Assembly: GCA_900637275.1 (NCBI GenBank)
Contig: LR134362.1
Location: 1,302,001 to 1,366,000 of the forward strand
Direction: 5' to 3'
Length of the DNA: 64,000 nucleotides
Source: [Pasteurella] aerogenes
GTDB lineage: Bacteria; Pseudomonadota; Gammaproteobacteria; Enterobacterales; Pasteurellaceae
Below are positions 15,751-24,884 of the stretch, one piece after another. Position 1 is the first letter of the stretch. Each line of letters starts with the position of its first letter. The notes under the pieces were generated by a model, which saw nothing but the letters and a program-made list of their open reading frames with translations, made no database searches and had not been told where the DNA came from. The position numbers and the translations under genes are program-made.

Positions 15751-16815
15751 ATGAAGCCTATTTTCACCAAATCGCCTCCCCTTGGTATCCGTTTGATTAT
15801 TGCGGTGGCGCTGTCGATCGCATTGATTTTATTTGATGGTAAAACCAATACCATGATCACGGTGCGCAGTGTGATGGAAACCGCTATCGGTAGTTTGTAT
15901 TATTTTGCCAACTCGCCACGTACCCTGTTAGACGGCGTTTCTGATAATCTGGTGGATACCAATCGTTTACAATTTGAAAATAAAGCCTTGCGCGAACAAT
16001 TACGGGAAAAAAACGCTGACTTATTGCTATTGGATCAACTGAAAGTGGAAAATCAGCGCCTACGTTTGCTCTTAAATTCGCCACTGCGCACCGATGAATA
16101 TAAAAAAATCGCTGAAGTATTAACCGCGGAAACAGATATTTATCGCCAGCAAGTAGTGATTAACCAAGGGGAAAAAGACGGTGCTTACGTCGGGCAGCCG
16201 GTGATCGATGAAAAAGGAGTTATCGGGCAGATCATCTCTGTCGGGGAAAATACCAGCCGCGTATTGCTACTAACCGATGTTACCCACGCAATTCCGGTAC
16301 AAGTGTTGCGTAATGATGTTCGTGTCATTGCCAGCGGTACCGGTCGCACAGATGAGTTGACGCTAGATAATGTACCGCGTTCTGTTGATATTGTGAAAGG
16401 TGATTTATTAGTGACCTCCGGTTTAGGCGGACGCTTTTTGGAAGGCTATCCGGTAGCCATTGTGGAAAATGTTTCCCGTGACAGCAAAAATTATTTTGCA
16501 ACCATTACCGCAAAACCACTCGCCTCGCTTGATCGTTTACGTTATTTATTGCTCTTGTGGCCAACTAATGAAGATATGCGCAAAGCACAATCTATCACGC
16601 CGGAAGAAGTACGCAAAGCGGTGCAACAACGTCTTGAAAGCCAAGCTGCAGCAGCTTTAAATTCATCCGCATCTAATAAGGTAACGAAATCGAAAGTGGA
16701 AGAAAATGAGCCGCCAGCGCCGGTATCAGAGGAAGATTTGCCGCCGGAAATACCAGAAATGCAACTGCCAGAGCCGATTAATCCGGAGCAGCTGCCACAT
16801 AGGGAGGAAGATTAA
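15751..16815 (+). CDS. mreC: Rod shape-determining protein MreC
   Basis: Bitopic inner-membrane protein linking MreB to periplasmic wall synthases. 354 residues: short cytosolic start, one membrane helix (about residues 10-30), a coiled coil (NRLQFENKALREQLREKNAD region, about 75-110), then beta domains with VVINQGEKDGAYVGQPV and VGENTSRVLLLTD motifs. The C-terminal tail is proline- and glutamate-rich (EENEPPAPVSEEDLPPE), longer than in E. coli relatives and probably disordered. Its stop TAA overlaps the mreD start as TAATG. Confidence 0.96.
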   Translation: MKPIFTKSPPLGIRLIIAVALSIALILFDGKTNTMITVRSVMETAIGSLYYFANSPRTLLDGVSDNLVDTNRLQFENKALREQLREKNADLLLLDQLKVENQRLRLLLNSPLRTDEYKKIAEVLTAETDIYRQQVVINQGEKDGAYVGQPVIDEKGVIGQIISVGENTSRVLLLTDVTHAIPVQVLRNDVRVIASGTGRTDELTLDNVPRSVDIVKGDLLVTSGLGGRFLEGYPVAIVENVSRDSKNYFATITAKPLASLDRLRYLLLLWPTNEDMRKAQSITPEEVRKAVQQRLESQAAAALNSSASNKVTKSKVEENEPPAPVSEEDLPPEIPEMQLPEPINPEQLPHREED

Positions 16816-17303
16816 TGCGCGGTAACTTTTTTCTACAAGTACTGATCATAATCTGTATTTTTATTATTGCATTGGTCTTGGAAATTGCCCCTTGGCCTGC
16901 CAGTTTGCAAAGTTTCAAACCGGCATGGTTGGTGCTGGTACTCATGTACTGGGTACTTTCCATTCCCACCAAAGTCAGCATTGGTTCCGCCTTTATTCTT
17001 GGCGTAATCTGGGATTTAGTGTTGGGATCTATTCTTGGCGTACATGCGTTAGTCTTATCGGTATTTGCTTATTTGATCGCAATTAACCATTTGATTTTGC
17101 GCAATATGTCCTTATGGATGCAAAGTATTTTAGTGATTTTGTTTATCTTTGCCCTGCGACTTGGCATTTTCTTAATTGAATTATTGCTACATAGCGCTTA
17201 TTTTAATTGGCAGGAAATTTTCGGCGCCATTGCCAGCGGTTTGCTATGGCCTTGGATTTTCTTATTGCTACGCAAAGTACAACAACAATTGCATTTACAA
17301 TAA
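16815..17303 (+). CDS. mreD: Rod shape-determining protein MreD
   Basis: Small polytopic inner-membrane protein of the elongasome. 162 residues with five or six hydrophobic helices and the family segment PAWLVLVLMYWVLSIP followed by GVIWDLVLGSILGVHAL. It shares one base with the mreC stop, so the pair is translationally coupled. Confidence 0.95.
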   Translation: MRGNFFLQVLIIICIFIIALVLEIAPWPASLQSFKPAWLVLVLMYWVLSIPTKVSIGSAFILGVIWDLVLGSILGVHALVLSVFAYLIAINHLILRNMSLWMQSILVILFIFALRLGIFLIELLLHSAYFNWQEIFGAIASGLLWPWIFLLLRKVQQQLHLQ

Positions 17304-17315
17304 ATCATGAAATCA

Positions 17316-17348
17316 AAAAAGTGCGGTCATTTTCACCGCACTTTTTGT
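17316..17348. terminator. Paired uptake-signal terminator after mreD
   Basis: AAGTGCGGT (17319-17327) and ACCGCACTT (17335-17343) make a stem with a seven-base loop and a T tail. It separates mreD from the convergent membrane gene and probably serves both. Confidence 0.85.
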
Positions 17349-17351
17349 TAC

Positions 17352-19304
17352 CTATATCGGAAAGAATAAACTTAGTGGCTTTTGCTTGAGAATTTGGCAC
17401 ACACATTTGCCGATATTTTTCCAACTATCCACTTCTGCATTCAGTGAGCGCAACGCAAGGGATAAAGTCAAATAAAAGCTCACCACCAAATTTACCACAC
17501 CGATCAACAGCACAAAGCATAAACTTTGCCAAAAAATCACCGCACTTAGATCACCACTGACGACGGCATAACCCACATTTGCCGAAGAAAACGCAATGTG
17601 GCGAATATCCAATGGTAAATCCAGCAAATAGCCAACCACGCCGGTCACACCCAATAACATCCCAAAACACAAATTCCCCATAATCGAACCGTAGTTCTCA
17701 TGCATATAATCCGCAAAGCTAACGCGACATTTCTCCGGTAGAATTCTACGCAAAATCGGATGTTGTTGCAGGCGCATCCGCATATTCAAATAATTACAAC
17801 GATTATCAAAATAACCGGAAATCAAACCGGAACAAAATAGCCATAATCCCGCAATCGCCGCATACCACAAAGTAGCACCAAAAGGATCAATGCTGTGCAA
17901 TTGATAGGCAATTTCGCTTTCGTTTAGCAGCGATTTTCCATAATACGCCACATAACCGCTCGCTACAGCCGCCGCTACCGCCATGGCGACTACCACATTG
18001 CCGATCACCGCAATACTTTGCGATCGGAATACGTCAATCAAAAGCTGTGCTAATTGCATATTAACTGCTTTACCTTGCGAGTTTCGCCCCACAAAATCGG
18101 CAAATCGGGCAGCGGTCATCGCCGGTTGTTTGGTCGCCACGGTAAGATGTAACATAAAAATCAAGGTAAATCCGATACCGTAATTCAAACCTTCTGCAAT
18201 GCCTTTCCAAACTTTGTCGTCAATGATGCCACCAAGATGAATTTTAAAGAGAGCCATAAAGGCAATGATCAAGCCACCACCAGCCGCCGAGTAAAACATA
18301 CTAAAATATTCGCTTTTTGAGCGTGTAATGTAATGTTCACCGTGATCACTAGTATTTTGCGTGATGCTGCGTGCCAGCATTCTGACGCTTTGGCGCCATA
18401 ATTTACTCACGCTATGTTGTGCGGCGGAATCCATGGCGAGTTTTCCGATCAACAACAAGACACGTCGCGGTAAAAAACGATTGGAACCAAATACCGTCAT
18501 CAATTCTATTAAGCGCATCAGGGTTTGTTCTAAACGTTCAAATAAATACGCCACCTCCAATGAAGAACCCATGGTGGCGCCTTTTTTCTTTAAACGTACT
18601 ATGAGTTTACGACTTTGATTAAGCATCACATGCAAATGAGCATCATCAAATTCGCGCTCATGCAAGCGTGCTTCCACCCATAAATTCACTTCGCCTTGCA
18701 AAGCAACAAAAGGACTGTCTGCATCCAATAAGTGCGGTTCTAAACGAATCAGTTCCGGTTCCATTTCTTCTGCCGCCAACCAAATGGACAGCATTTTCAC
18801 TGCATATAATCCTTCCGCCCGCAAATGCGCATTCAGACGTTCGCGATCTTTCTCACTCAAATAAGCGCTTAATAACTTTAATAAATTACTCCAATAATGC
18901 AGCGGAATTTTATCCAACCATTTGCCATCATTTTTATCATTAAATAGCAGAAAAAAGACATCACGCAAATCTTCCACATCACGCACTGCCGGATTAATTT
19001 TTTCATACATACGAGAACGCAATTCGCGACTAAATCCTTCGCGGCTTAAGATCCCATTGCTGATCAATAAGGGATATAAACGAATACTGCATAACCAACG
19101 ACACAATTTCGCTGCCAAAGGTTCGGCTAAATTGGGTGTTTCTTGTAAATGTTTGAGTAAAAAATAAAGGTTTTCCTCTTTATTTTCCGTATGCCTTAAC
19201 CAATGGCAAAATTGTTCCAACAGCTTAAACGTATCCGATCGCTCAAGTTGTTGTTCAATAATGTCCATAATTTCTTGTGATGAAAATTTGTTTTTTTTCT
19301 GCAA
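17352..19304 (-). CDS. SpecificRecomb-family membrane protein
   Basis: About 650 residues. The first half is helical and soluble; the second has clusters of hydrophobic helices (GGLIIAFMALFKIHL, IAVIGNVVVAMAVAAAVASG, IAGLWLFCSGLISGYF, LCFGMLLGVTGVVGYLLDL, LCFVLLIGVVNLVVSFYLTL). It matches the family labelled site-specific recombinase (PF10136), but no recombinase catalytic motif is visible and the membrane character makes that name doubtful. I prefer the TTG at 19304 with GGAAG upstream; the longer frame would use codons inside the leuD hairpin. It follows leuD by 70 bases on the same strand. Confidence 0.72.
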   Translation of the reverse strand: MQKKNKFSSQEIMDIIEQQLERSDTFKLLEQFCHWLRHTENKEENLYFLLKHLQETPNLAEPLAAKLCRWLCSIRLYPLLISNGILSREGFSRELRSRMYEKINPAVRDVEDLRDVFFLLFNDKNDGKWLDKIPLHYWSNLLKLLSAYLSEKDRERLNAHLRAEGLYAVKMLSIWLAAEEMEPELIRLEPHLLDADSPFVALQGEVNLWVEARLHEREFDDAHLHVMLNQSRKLIVRLKKKGATMGSSLEVAYLFERLEQTLMRLIELMTVFGSNRFLPRRVLLLIGKLAMDSAAQHSVSKLWRQSVRMLARSITQNTSDHGEHYITRSKSEYFSMFYSAAGGGLIIAFMALFKIHLGGIIDDKVWKGIAEGLNYGIGFTLIFMLHLTVATKQPAMTAARFADFVGRNSQGKAVNMQLAQLLIDVFRSQSIAVIGNVVVAMAVAAAVASGYVAYYGKSLLNESEIAYQLHSIDPFGATLWYAAIAGLWLFCSGLISGYFDNRCNYLNMRMRLQQHPILRRILPEKCRVSFADYMHENYGSIMGNLCFGMLLGVTGVVGYLLDLPLDIRHIAFSSANVGYAVVSGDLSAVIFWQSLCFVLLIGVVNLVVSFYLTLSLALRSLNAEVDSWKNIGKCVCQILKQKPLSLFFPI

Positions 19305-19330
19305 AATATCTTCCTTTCCGAAATAGTGAA

Positions 19331-19354
19331 ATAGGCTAACCTTGGTTAGCCTAT
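19331..19354 (-). terminator. Hairpin after leuD without T run
   Basis: ATAGGCTAACC pairs perfectly with GGTTAGCCTAT around a two-base loop. The downstream reverse-strand sequence has no T run, so it may only weaken transcription into the membrane gene or stabilise the leu mRNA 3' end. Confidence 0.5.
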
Positions 19355-19373
19355 GATAAAAAATAAACACTTA

Positions 19374-19976
19374 TTAACGTAAAAATGCGGGTATATTCCT
19401 TTCATATTCAGCTATTTTATCTTCATGCTGTAAGGTTAAACCGATATTATCCAATCCGTTTAATAAGCAATGGCGGCGGAATTCGTCAAGTTCAAAGTGA
19501 TATACTTTTTCGCCAACAGTGACAGTCATTGCTTCTAAATCCACATGAATTTGTTTGCCTTCATTTGCCCACACCCATTGGAAAATTTCTTCCACTTCTT
19601 CTTCCGTTAATTTAATCGGGAGCATATGATTGTTTAAGCTATTGTTGTAAAAAATGTCCGCGAAACTTGGGGCTATCATCACTTTAAAACCATAATCCGC
19701 TAATGCCCAAGGCGCGTGTTCGCGTGATGAGCCACAGCCTAAATTTTTGCGTGCCAGCAAAATGGTAGCGCCCTGATATTGTGGAAAATTCAACACAAAT
19801 TCTGGATTGGGTTGAGTTTCCGCAGCATCTAAATAACGCCATTCGTGGAATAAGTGTTTACCAAAGCCCACTCGAGTGATAGCTTGTAAAAATTGTTTTG
19901 GGATAATTGCGTCTGTGTCCACATTCGCAGCGTCAAGTGGAACAACCAAGCCTGAATGTTGTTTTAATCCTGCCAT
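19374..19976 (-). CDS. leuD: 3-isopropylmalate dehydratase small subunit
   Basis: Partner of LeuC in isomerising 2- to 3-isopropylmalate in leucine synthesis. 200 residues, normal length. Visible marks: DAANVDTDAIIPKQFL near the start, the swivel-domain motif LGCGSSREHAPWAL, and DIFYNNSLNNHMLPI. It follows leuC by 10 bases in the operon leuABCD. Confidence 0.97.
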   Translation of the reverse strand: MAGLKQHSGLVVPLDAANVDTDAIIPKQFLQAITRVGFGKHLFHEWRYLDAAETQPNPEFVLNFPQYQGATILLARKNLGCGSSREHAPWALADYGFKVMIAPSFADIFYNNSLNNHMLPIKLTEEEVEEIFQWVWANEGKQIHVDLEAMTVTVGEKVYHFELDEFRRHCLLNGLDNIGLTLQHEDKIAEYERNIPAFLR

Positions 19977-19986
19977 TTTCTGCTCC

Positions 19987-21396
19987 TTAATTTAATTCCA
20001 CGTTGCGAATATCAACGAATTTACCAAACATCCCCGCGGCAGCTGCCATGGCTGGGCTAACCAAGTGCGTACGACCATTGCGACCTTGACGACCTTCAAA
20101 GTTGCGGTTTGAAGTGGATGCACAACGTTCCCATTCGCCTAAACGGTCGTCATTCATCCCTAAACACATTGAGCAACCTGGGTTACGCCATTCTGCACCT
20201 GCTTCAATAAAGATTTTATCCAAACCTTCTTTTTCCGCCTGTTCTTTCACCAAACCAGACCCCGGCACCACTAAAATGCGTTTAACGTTATCCGCTTTTT
20301 TACGCCCTTTCATCACTGCTGCGGCGGCGCGTAAATCTTCGATACGTGAGTTAGTGCAAGAACCGATAAACACTTGATCTACTGGAATATCTTTTAAATC
20401 TGTATTCGGTTCTAAACCAATATAAGCAAGGGCTTTTTCTGCGGATGCTTTCGTTACAGGATCTGCCATTTCTGCTGGGTTCGGCACTAATTCATCAATA
20501 GCAATCACTTGCCCCGGGTTGGTTCCCCAAGTGACTTGCGGCGCAATATCTTTGGCTTCTAAAACCACAACCGTATCAAATTTTGCATCATCATCGGATT
20601 TCAAGGTTTTCCAGTATTCTACTGCGTCATCCCAATCTTTACCTTTTGGTGCATGTGGTTTGTCTTTTAAGTAAGCAAAGGTGGTTTCATCTGGTGCGAC
20701 AAGACCGGCTTTTGCCCCAAATTCAATCGCCATATTACAAACGGTCATGCGCCCTTCCATAGAAAGATCGCGAATCGCTTCACCACAAAATTCCACCACG
20801 TGACCTGTACCACCTGCCATGGTCGTTTTGCCGATAATCGCAAGTACAATATCTTTTGCAGTAATTCCCGGATTTACTTTACCACGCACTTCCACTTTCA
20901 TACTTTTTGCACGTGCTTGTTTTAAGGTTTGAGTCGCCAATACATGTTCCACTTCTGATGTCCCAATACCAAACGCCAACGCGCCAAATGCACCGTGAGT
21001 TGCAGTATGTGAATCACCACAAACAATCGTCATACCCGGTAAAGTCAAACCTTGTTCAGGCCCCATAACATGAACAATCCCTTGCTCTTTGGTATTCATA
21101 TCGAACAATGAAATACCCGTTGCTTTACAGTTTTTATCTAACTCTAGCACTTGGATTTTTGCTTGCCCCTCTAACTTATTCACATCACGTACTTGAGTGG
21201 AAATGCTGTGATCCATGGTACCGAAAGTTTTATTCACTTGGCGCACTTGACGACCCGCCACACGCAAACCATCAAAGGCTTGTGGTGAAGTCACTTCATG
21301 AATTAAATGACGATTAATATATAAAATCGGGGTCTCCCCGTCAGCTTCGTACACTACATGTGCATCGAACAGTTTTTGATAAAGCGTTTTTGCCAT
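19987..21396 (-). CDS. leuC: 3-isopropylmalate dehydratase large subunit
   Basis: Aconitase-family subunit carrying the [4Fe-4S] cluster. 469 residues from the start MAKTLYQKLFDAH, which I prefer over an ATG four codons earlier because GGA lies at a proper distance only for this one. Cluster cysteines appear in GSCTNSRIEDLRAAA and NPGCSMCLGMN; the active-site stretch GDSHTATHGAFGALAFGIG is intact. The 108-base gap to leuB holds two inverted palindromic repeats and an uptake signal. Confidence 0.97.
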   Translation of the reverse strand: MAKTLYQKLFDAHVVYEADGETPILYINRHLIHEVTSPQAFDGLRVAGRQVRQVNKTFGTMDHSISTQVRDVNKLEGQAKIQVLELDKNCKATGISLFDMNTKEQGIVHVMGPEQGLTLPGMTIVCGDSHTATHGAFGALAFGIGTSEVEHVLATQTLKQARAKSMKVEVRGKVNPGITAKDIVLAIIGKTTMAGGTGHVVEFCGEAIRDLSMEGRMTVCNMAIEFGAKAGLVAPDETTFAYLKDKPHAPKGKDWDDAVEYWKTLKSDDDAKFDTVVVLEAKDIAPQVTWGTNPGQVIAIDELVPNPAEMADPVTKASAEKALAYIGLEPNTDLKDIPVDQVFIGSCTNSRIEDLRAAAAVMKGRKKADNVKRILVVPGSGLVKEQAEKEGLDKIFIEAGAEWRNPGCSMCLGMNDDRLGEWERCASTSNRNFEGRQGRNGRTHLVSPAMAAAAGMFGKFVDIRNVELN

Positions 21397-21409
21397 TTTC
21401 GTATCCATT

Positions 21410-21493
21410 GTAGGATGGGCTTGCTAGCCCACCGAATTTCAAAATAATAAAAAAATCGACCGCACTTTCTTCGTGGGCAGCAAGCCCACCTAC
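21410..21493. repeat. Inverted pair of palindromic repeats in the leuB-leuC gap
   Basis: GTAGGATGGGCTTGCTAGCC (21410-21429, continuing CACC) and CGTGGGCAGCAAGCCCACC (21472-21490, continuing TAC) are inverted copies of one element whose centre, GGGCTTGCTNGCCC, is itself palindromic. The layout is REP/BIME-like. Between them is one uptake signal, ACCGCACTTT. Confidence 0.75.
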
Positions 21494-21504
21494 CAATTCG
21501 CGGT

Positions 21505-22581
21505 TTAAATTGCATTTGCAATCAACGTTCCCATTTCCGCGGTTGAAATCGGTTGGCTTTCATCCGCTAAATCTGCAGTACGATGCCCTTCTGCCAATAC
21601 TTTTTTCACCGCATTTTCAATAGCATTTGCTGCGTCGTTTAAATCAAAACTATGACGTAACATCATTGCCGCAGATAAAATTTGCGCAATCGGGTTAGCA
21701 ATCCCTTTGCCGGCGATATCCGGTGCCGAGCCACCTGCTGGTTCATATAAACCAAAGCCACTTTCATTTAAACTTGCCGATGGTAACATTCCCATAGAGC
21801 CTGTAATCATCGCGCACTCATCAGAAACAATATCGCCAAAAATATTGGAGCAAAGTAATACGTCAAAAAATTCCGGTTGTTTGATTAATTGCATGGTCGC
21901 GTTATCAATATAAATATGATCCAATTTCACTTCCGGATAGTTTTTCGCCACATCCACCACCACGTCGCGCCATAAAATTGAACTGATTAACACATTAGCT
22001 TTATCTACGGAGGTAACGTGTTTATTGCGTTTCATCGCAGTTTCAAACGCCACTTTGGCAATGCGCTCAATTTCATAACGGTGATACACTTCTGTATCAT
22101 AGGCTTTTTCATTCGCGCCTTCGCCTTCACGACCTTTCGGCTGCCCAAAATAAATCCCGCCGGTTAATTCACGCACAGTAACCATATCAAAGCCTTTCGC
22201 CGCAATATCCGCACGCAACGGACAGAATTTTTCCAATCCTTTATATAAAGTTGCCGGACGCAAATTACAAAATAGCGCGAAATGTTTACGCAACGGTAAT
22301 AACGCACCACGCTCCGGTTGTTGATTTGGCGGCAAATGCTCCCATTTCGGACCGCCAACGGAACCAAATAAAATCGCATCACTTTCCTCACATCCTTTGA
22401 TCGTTTCTGCCGGCAATGGGGTTCCGTGATTATCAATAGCAATGCCGCCCACATCAAAAGTGCGGTAATTTAATTTAAAATTATATTTCTGTTGTACCAC
22501 ATCCAACACTTTGATGGCTTCCGCCATGATTTCTGGTCCAATTCCGTCTCCGCTTAGTACTGCGACATTATAAGTTTGCAT
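21505..22581 (-). CDS. leuB: 3-isopropylmalate dehydrogenase
   Basis: NAD-dependent oxidative decarboxylase, third step of leucine synthesis. 358 residues. Start MQTYNVAVLSGDGIGPEIM; AILFGSVGGPKWEHLP; RELTGGIYFGQPKGR; SSILWRDVV and the metal-binding aspartates in DNATMQLI and FGDIVSDECAMITGSMG are all visible. NAD-site motif HGSAPDIAGKG appears as GGSAPDIAGKG. Gap to leuA is 23 bases. Confidence 0.97.
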   Translation of the reverse strand: MQTYNVAVLSGDGIGPEIMAEAIKVLDVVQQKYNFKLNYRTFDVGGIAIDNHGTPLPAETIKGCEESDAILFGSVGGPKWEHLPPNQQPERGALLPLRKHFALFCNLRPATLYKGLEKFCPLRADIAAKGFDMVTVRELTGGIYFGQPKGREGEGANEKAYDTEVYHRYEIERIAKVAFETAMKRNKHVTSVDKANVLISSILWRDVVVDVAKNYPEVKLDHIYIDNATMQLIKQPEFFDVLLCSNIFGDIVSDECAMITGSMGMLPSASLNESGFGLYEPAGGSAPDIAGKGIANPIAQILSAAMMLRHSFDLNDAANAIENAVKKVLAEGHRTADLADESQPISTAEMGTLIANAI

Positions 22582-22604
22582 TCTGTTTCTCCAAGTTATT
22601 TCAT

Positions 22605-24149
22605 TTATTTATGTGATTTCAAATCAGCGACTTTATGCGCGCGATAAATTGCATTGATGGCATGAATCAGTGCTCGCGCAGACGATTCCACAATATCCGT
22701 TGCCAAACCAACGCCATGGAAACGACGCCCGTTATGTTCTACAACAATATCCACTTGCCCCAAGGCTTCCGCGCCCTCACCTTTAGCGGTCAAGTTATAG
22801 CTTAACATTTTTAAGTCAATTTTCGTAATTTTTAAAATCGCATTAAACACCGCATCCACAGGTCCATTACCACCGCTGGACACTTCGCTGTGTTTTTCGC
22901 CATCCAATTCTACTTGTACAAACGCGGAGGCTGGCAAATGGCTGATCATTTGCGAGGTGATCACATCTAATGTCAAGCGATCTTCATCCCCCTGTTGCAT
23001 ATCAATAAACGCAAGCGCTTCCAAATCGTAATCAAATACTTGCCCTTTTTTATCAGCAAGTTTTAAGAAAGCCTCATACAATTTATCCAAATCATATTCA
23101 CTTTCTTGATAACCCATAGACTCCATGTGATTTTTCACCGCTGCACGACCGGAACGCGCGGTTAAATTTAATTTCTCTTTTTTCAAGCCAATGGTTTCTG
23201 GTGACATAATTTCATAGGTATTTTTATTTTTCACCATACCATCTTGGTGGATACCGGAAGAATGAGCAAACGCATTGGAACCCACAATCGCTTTATTCGG
23301 CTGAATCGGCATATTACAAAGTTGGCTCACCATTTGGCTAACGCGATGAATTTCTTGCGTGGTAATACGCGTATCTAACCCGTTAAAAATATCCTGACGG
23401 GTTTTGATTGCCATGACCACTTCTTCCAACGCGGTATTTCCCGCACGTTCACCGATTCCATTAATCGTACATTCAATTTGGCGCGCCCCCATTTGCACCG
23501 CCGTCAACGAGTTAGCAGTTGCCATACCTAAATCGTTGTGGCAATGTACAGAAATCACCGCTTTATCTACATTCGGCACGCGATTCATCACATTATGAAT
23601 AATATCGCCAAATTGCATTGGTAAAGTATAACCAACAGTATCCGGAATATTAATTGTCGTCGCGCCTGCATTAATTGCAGCTTCCACGATACGACAAATA
23701 TTATCAATTCCAGTACGTCCCGCATCTTCACAAGAAAATTCCACGTCATCCGTATAACGACGTGCACGTTTAACCGCATTAATCGCCATTTCCACCACAT
23801 CATCAAAAGTACGACGCAATTTAGCTTCTACGTGCAACGCAGACGTGGCGATAAAGGTATGAATACGAAAGGCTTCTGCCACTTTTAATGCTTCCGCCGC
23901 CACATCAATATCTTTGTCCACTGCGCGAGATAAAGCACAAACACGACTGTGTTTGATATTTTGCGCAATGGTTCTGACCGACTCAAAATCCCCCGCAGAA
24001 GATACCGGAAAACCAACTTCCATGACATCAACACCTAAACGCTCTAAGGCTAAGGCAATTTGCAATTTCTCTTTTACCGTTAAACTGGCTTTTAACGCCT
24101 GTTCACCATCACGCAATGTCGTATCAAAAATAATTACATTATTTGTCAT
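22605..24149 (-). CDS. leuA: 2-isopropylmalate synthase
   Basis: First committed enzyme of leucine synthesis, condensing acetyl-CoA with 2-ketoisovalerate. 514 residues, normal length. Catalytic barrel marks: IIFDTTLRDGEQALKASL at the start, HCHNDLGMATANSL (metal-binding His pair), and NGIGERAGNTALEEVVMA. The C-terminal regulatory domain (after about residue 390) ends in SSARALIHAINAIYRAHKV and is normally the site of leucine feedback inhibition. It is preceded by a leader peptide and attenuator. Confidence 0.97.
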   Translation of the reverse strand: MTNNVIIFDTTLRDGEQALKASLTVKEKLQIALALERLGVDVMEVGFPVSSAGDFESVRTIAQNIKHSRVCALSRAVDKDIDVAAEALKVAEAFRIHTFIATSALHVEAKLRRTFDDVVEMAINAVKRARRYTDDVEFSCEDAGRTGIDNICRIVEAAINAGATTINIPDTVGYTLPMQFGDIIHNVMNRVPNVDKAVISVHCHNDLGMATANSLTAVQMGARQIECTINGIGERAGNTALEEVVMAIKTRQDIFNGLDTRITTQEIHRVSQMVSQLCNMPIQPNKAIVGSNAFAHSSGIHQDGMVKNKNTYEIMSPETIGLKKEKLNLTARSGRAAVKNHMESMGYQESEYDLDKLYEAFLKLADKKGQVFDYDLEALAFIDMQQGDEDRLTLDVITSQMISHLPASAFVQVELDGEKHSEVSSGGNGPVDAVFNAILKITKIDLKMLSYNLTAKGEGAEALGQVDIVVEHNGRRFHGVGLATDIVESSARALIHAINAIYRAHKVADLKSHK

Positions 24150-24212
24150 TTTGTCGTCCTTTTTTGCTCTGTAGCACCCAAAGTGCGGTCATTTTTTCAA
24201 GAATTTTGCGAT

Positions 24213-24239
24213 AAAAAAACCCGCCTCTAAGTGCGGGTC
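24213..24239 (-). terminator. leu operon attenuator
   Basis: On the reverse strand CCCGC pairs with GCGGG around ACTTAGAG, followed by seven T. It lies between the leader peptide stop (24282) and leuA start (24149), the correct place for a transcription attenuator. Confidence 0.85.
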
Positions 24240-24281
24240 TAATATTCTGGTTTTTTACATTTACTGTTTTTTATCCACAAC

Positions 24282-24341
24282 CTAGCCGCACAATGAATGT
24301 GTGAGGAGCAGGCTGAGAGATAAAGAAACGGTAGTAAACAT
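24282..24341 (-). CDS. leuL: leu operon leader peptide
   Basis: A 19-codon frame reads MFTTVSLSLSLLLTHSLCG, six of its residues leucine, three in a row. Leucine codons used are TTA, CTC, CTG, CTC, CTC and TTG. AGAGGA lies nine bases before the ATG. When charged leucyl-tRNA is short, ribosome stalling on these codons should favour an antiterminator and allow leuABCD transcription, as known for enteric leu operons. The frame is too short for ordinary gene finders. Confidence 0.85.
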   Translation of the reverse strand: MFTTVSLSLSLLLTHSLCG

Positions 24342-24370
24342 AAATAAATCCTCTGATTGAAACGTAATCA

Positions 24371-24398
24371 ATCTTACCCAATAAAAATCTTCTGTCAA
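24371..24398 (-). promoter_or_regulatory. Promoter of the leu operon
   Basis: On the reverse strand TTGACA (24398-24393) and TAAGAT (24376-24371) are 16 bases apart, about 30 bases before the leader peptide start. Confidence 0.7.
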
Positions 24399-24884
24399 AT
24401 CATTTTTTAGCATTTTATCGCTATCAATAACAATCTGCCCCAATCTAACAAGCACAAAAAACTAAATTTTTTAAAATACAAAAAATCAAACGCTAGAATA
24501 ATTTGATTTTTCCCGTTTTTTATCTAGCATTTCCGCCTTTTAACTCATATAAAAATATTGTTTTTCAGACCGCACTTTCGCTAATGTGCGATTTGCATTT
24601 TTGATAACTTTTTGTTATGGTAAAAAAGATAGTGTGTCTATTTACTCATCAAATTTGATATTTAAAGACGCATCATCAACAAAAAAACACTAATTAAAAA
24701 CCCATTAACAAAATGAAAAATAAGTAATTTTTATAATAAATCAATTTTCAACCTCATCAAAATTATTATATTTTTTTATTATAAAAATTCTCACTTATCT
24801 TTCTTGCAAAAAATCCACCGCACATTAATGTTCTGATAAATTAATGTGCTGATAATTTGCTTGACTTCATAGGAGAATTCCCTG
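24399..24884. other. AT-rich intergenic region between leu and betT
   Basis: About 485 bases without a gene. I see one uptake core (ACCGCACTTT near 24571) and an AT-rich run. A tandem pair of 16-base repeats lies just before betT and is listed separately. Confidence 0.6.
24824..24855 (+). repeat. 16-bp tandem repeat upstream of betT
   Basis: ATTAATGTTCTGATAA (24824-24839) is followed without gap by ATTAATGTGCTGATAA (24840-24855), differing at one base. It lies 30 bases before the betT start and could be a double operator or a replication-slippage product. Confidence 0.7.

Noticed and set aside
17352..19304. Active site-specific recombinase
   Set aside because: No tyrosine- or serine-recombinase catalytic pattern is seen; the second half is strongly hydrophobic, so only the family label supports that name.
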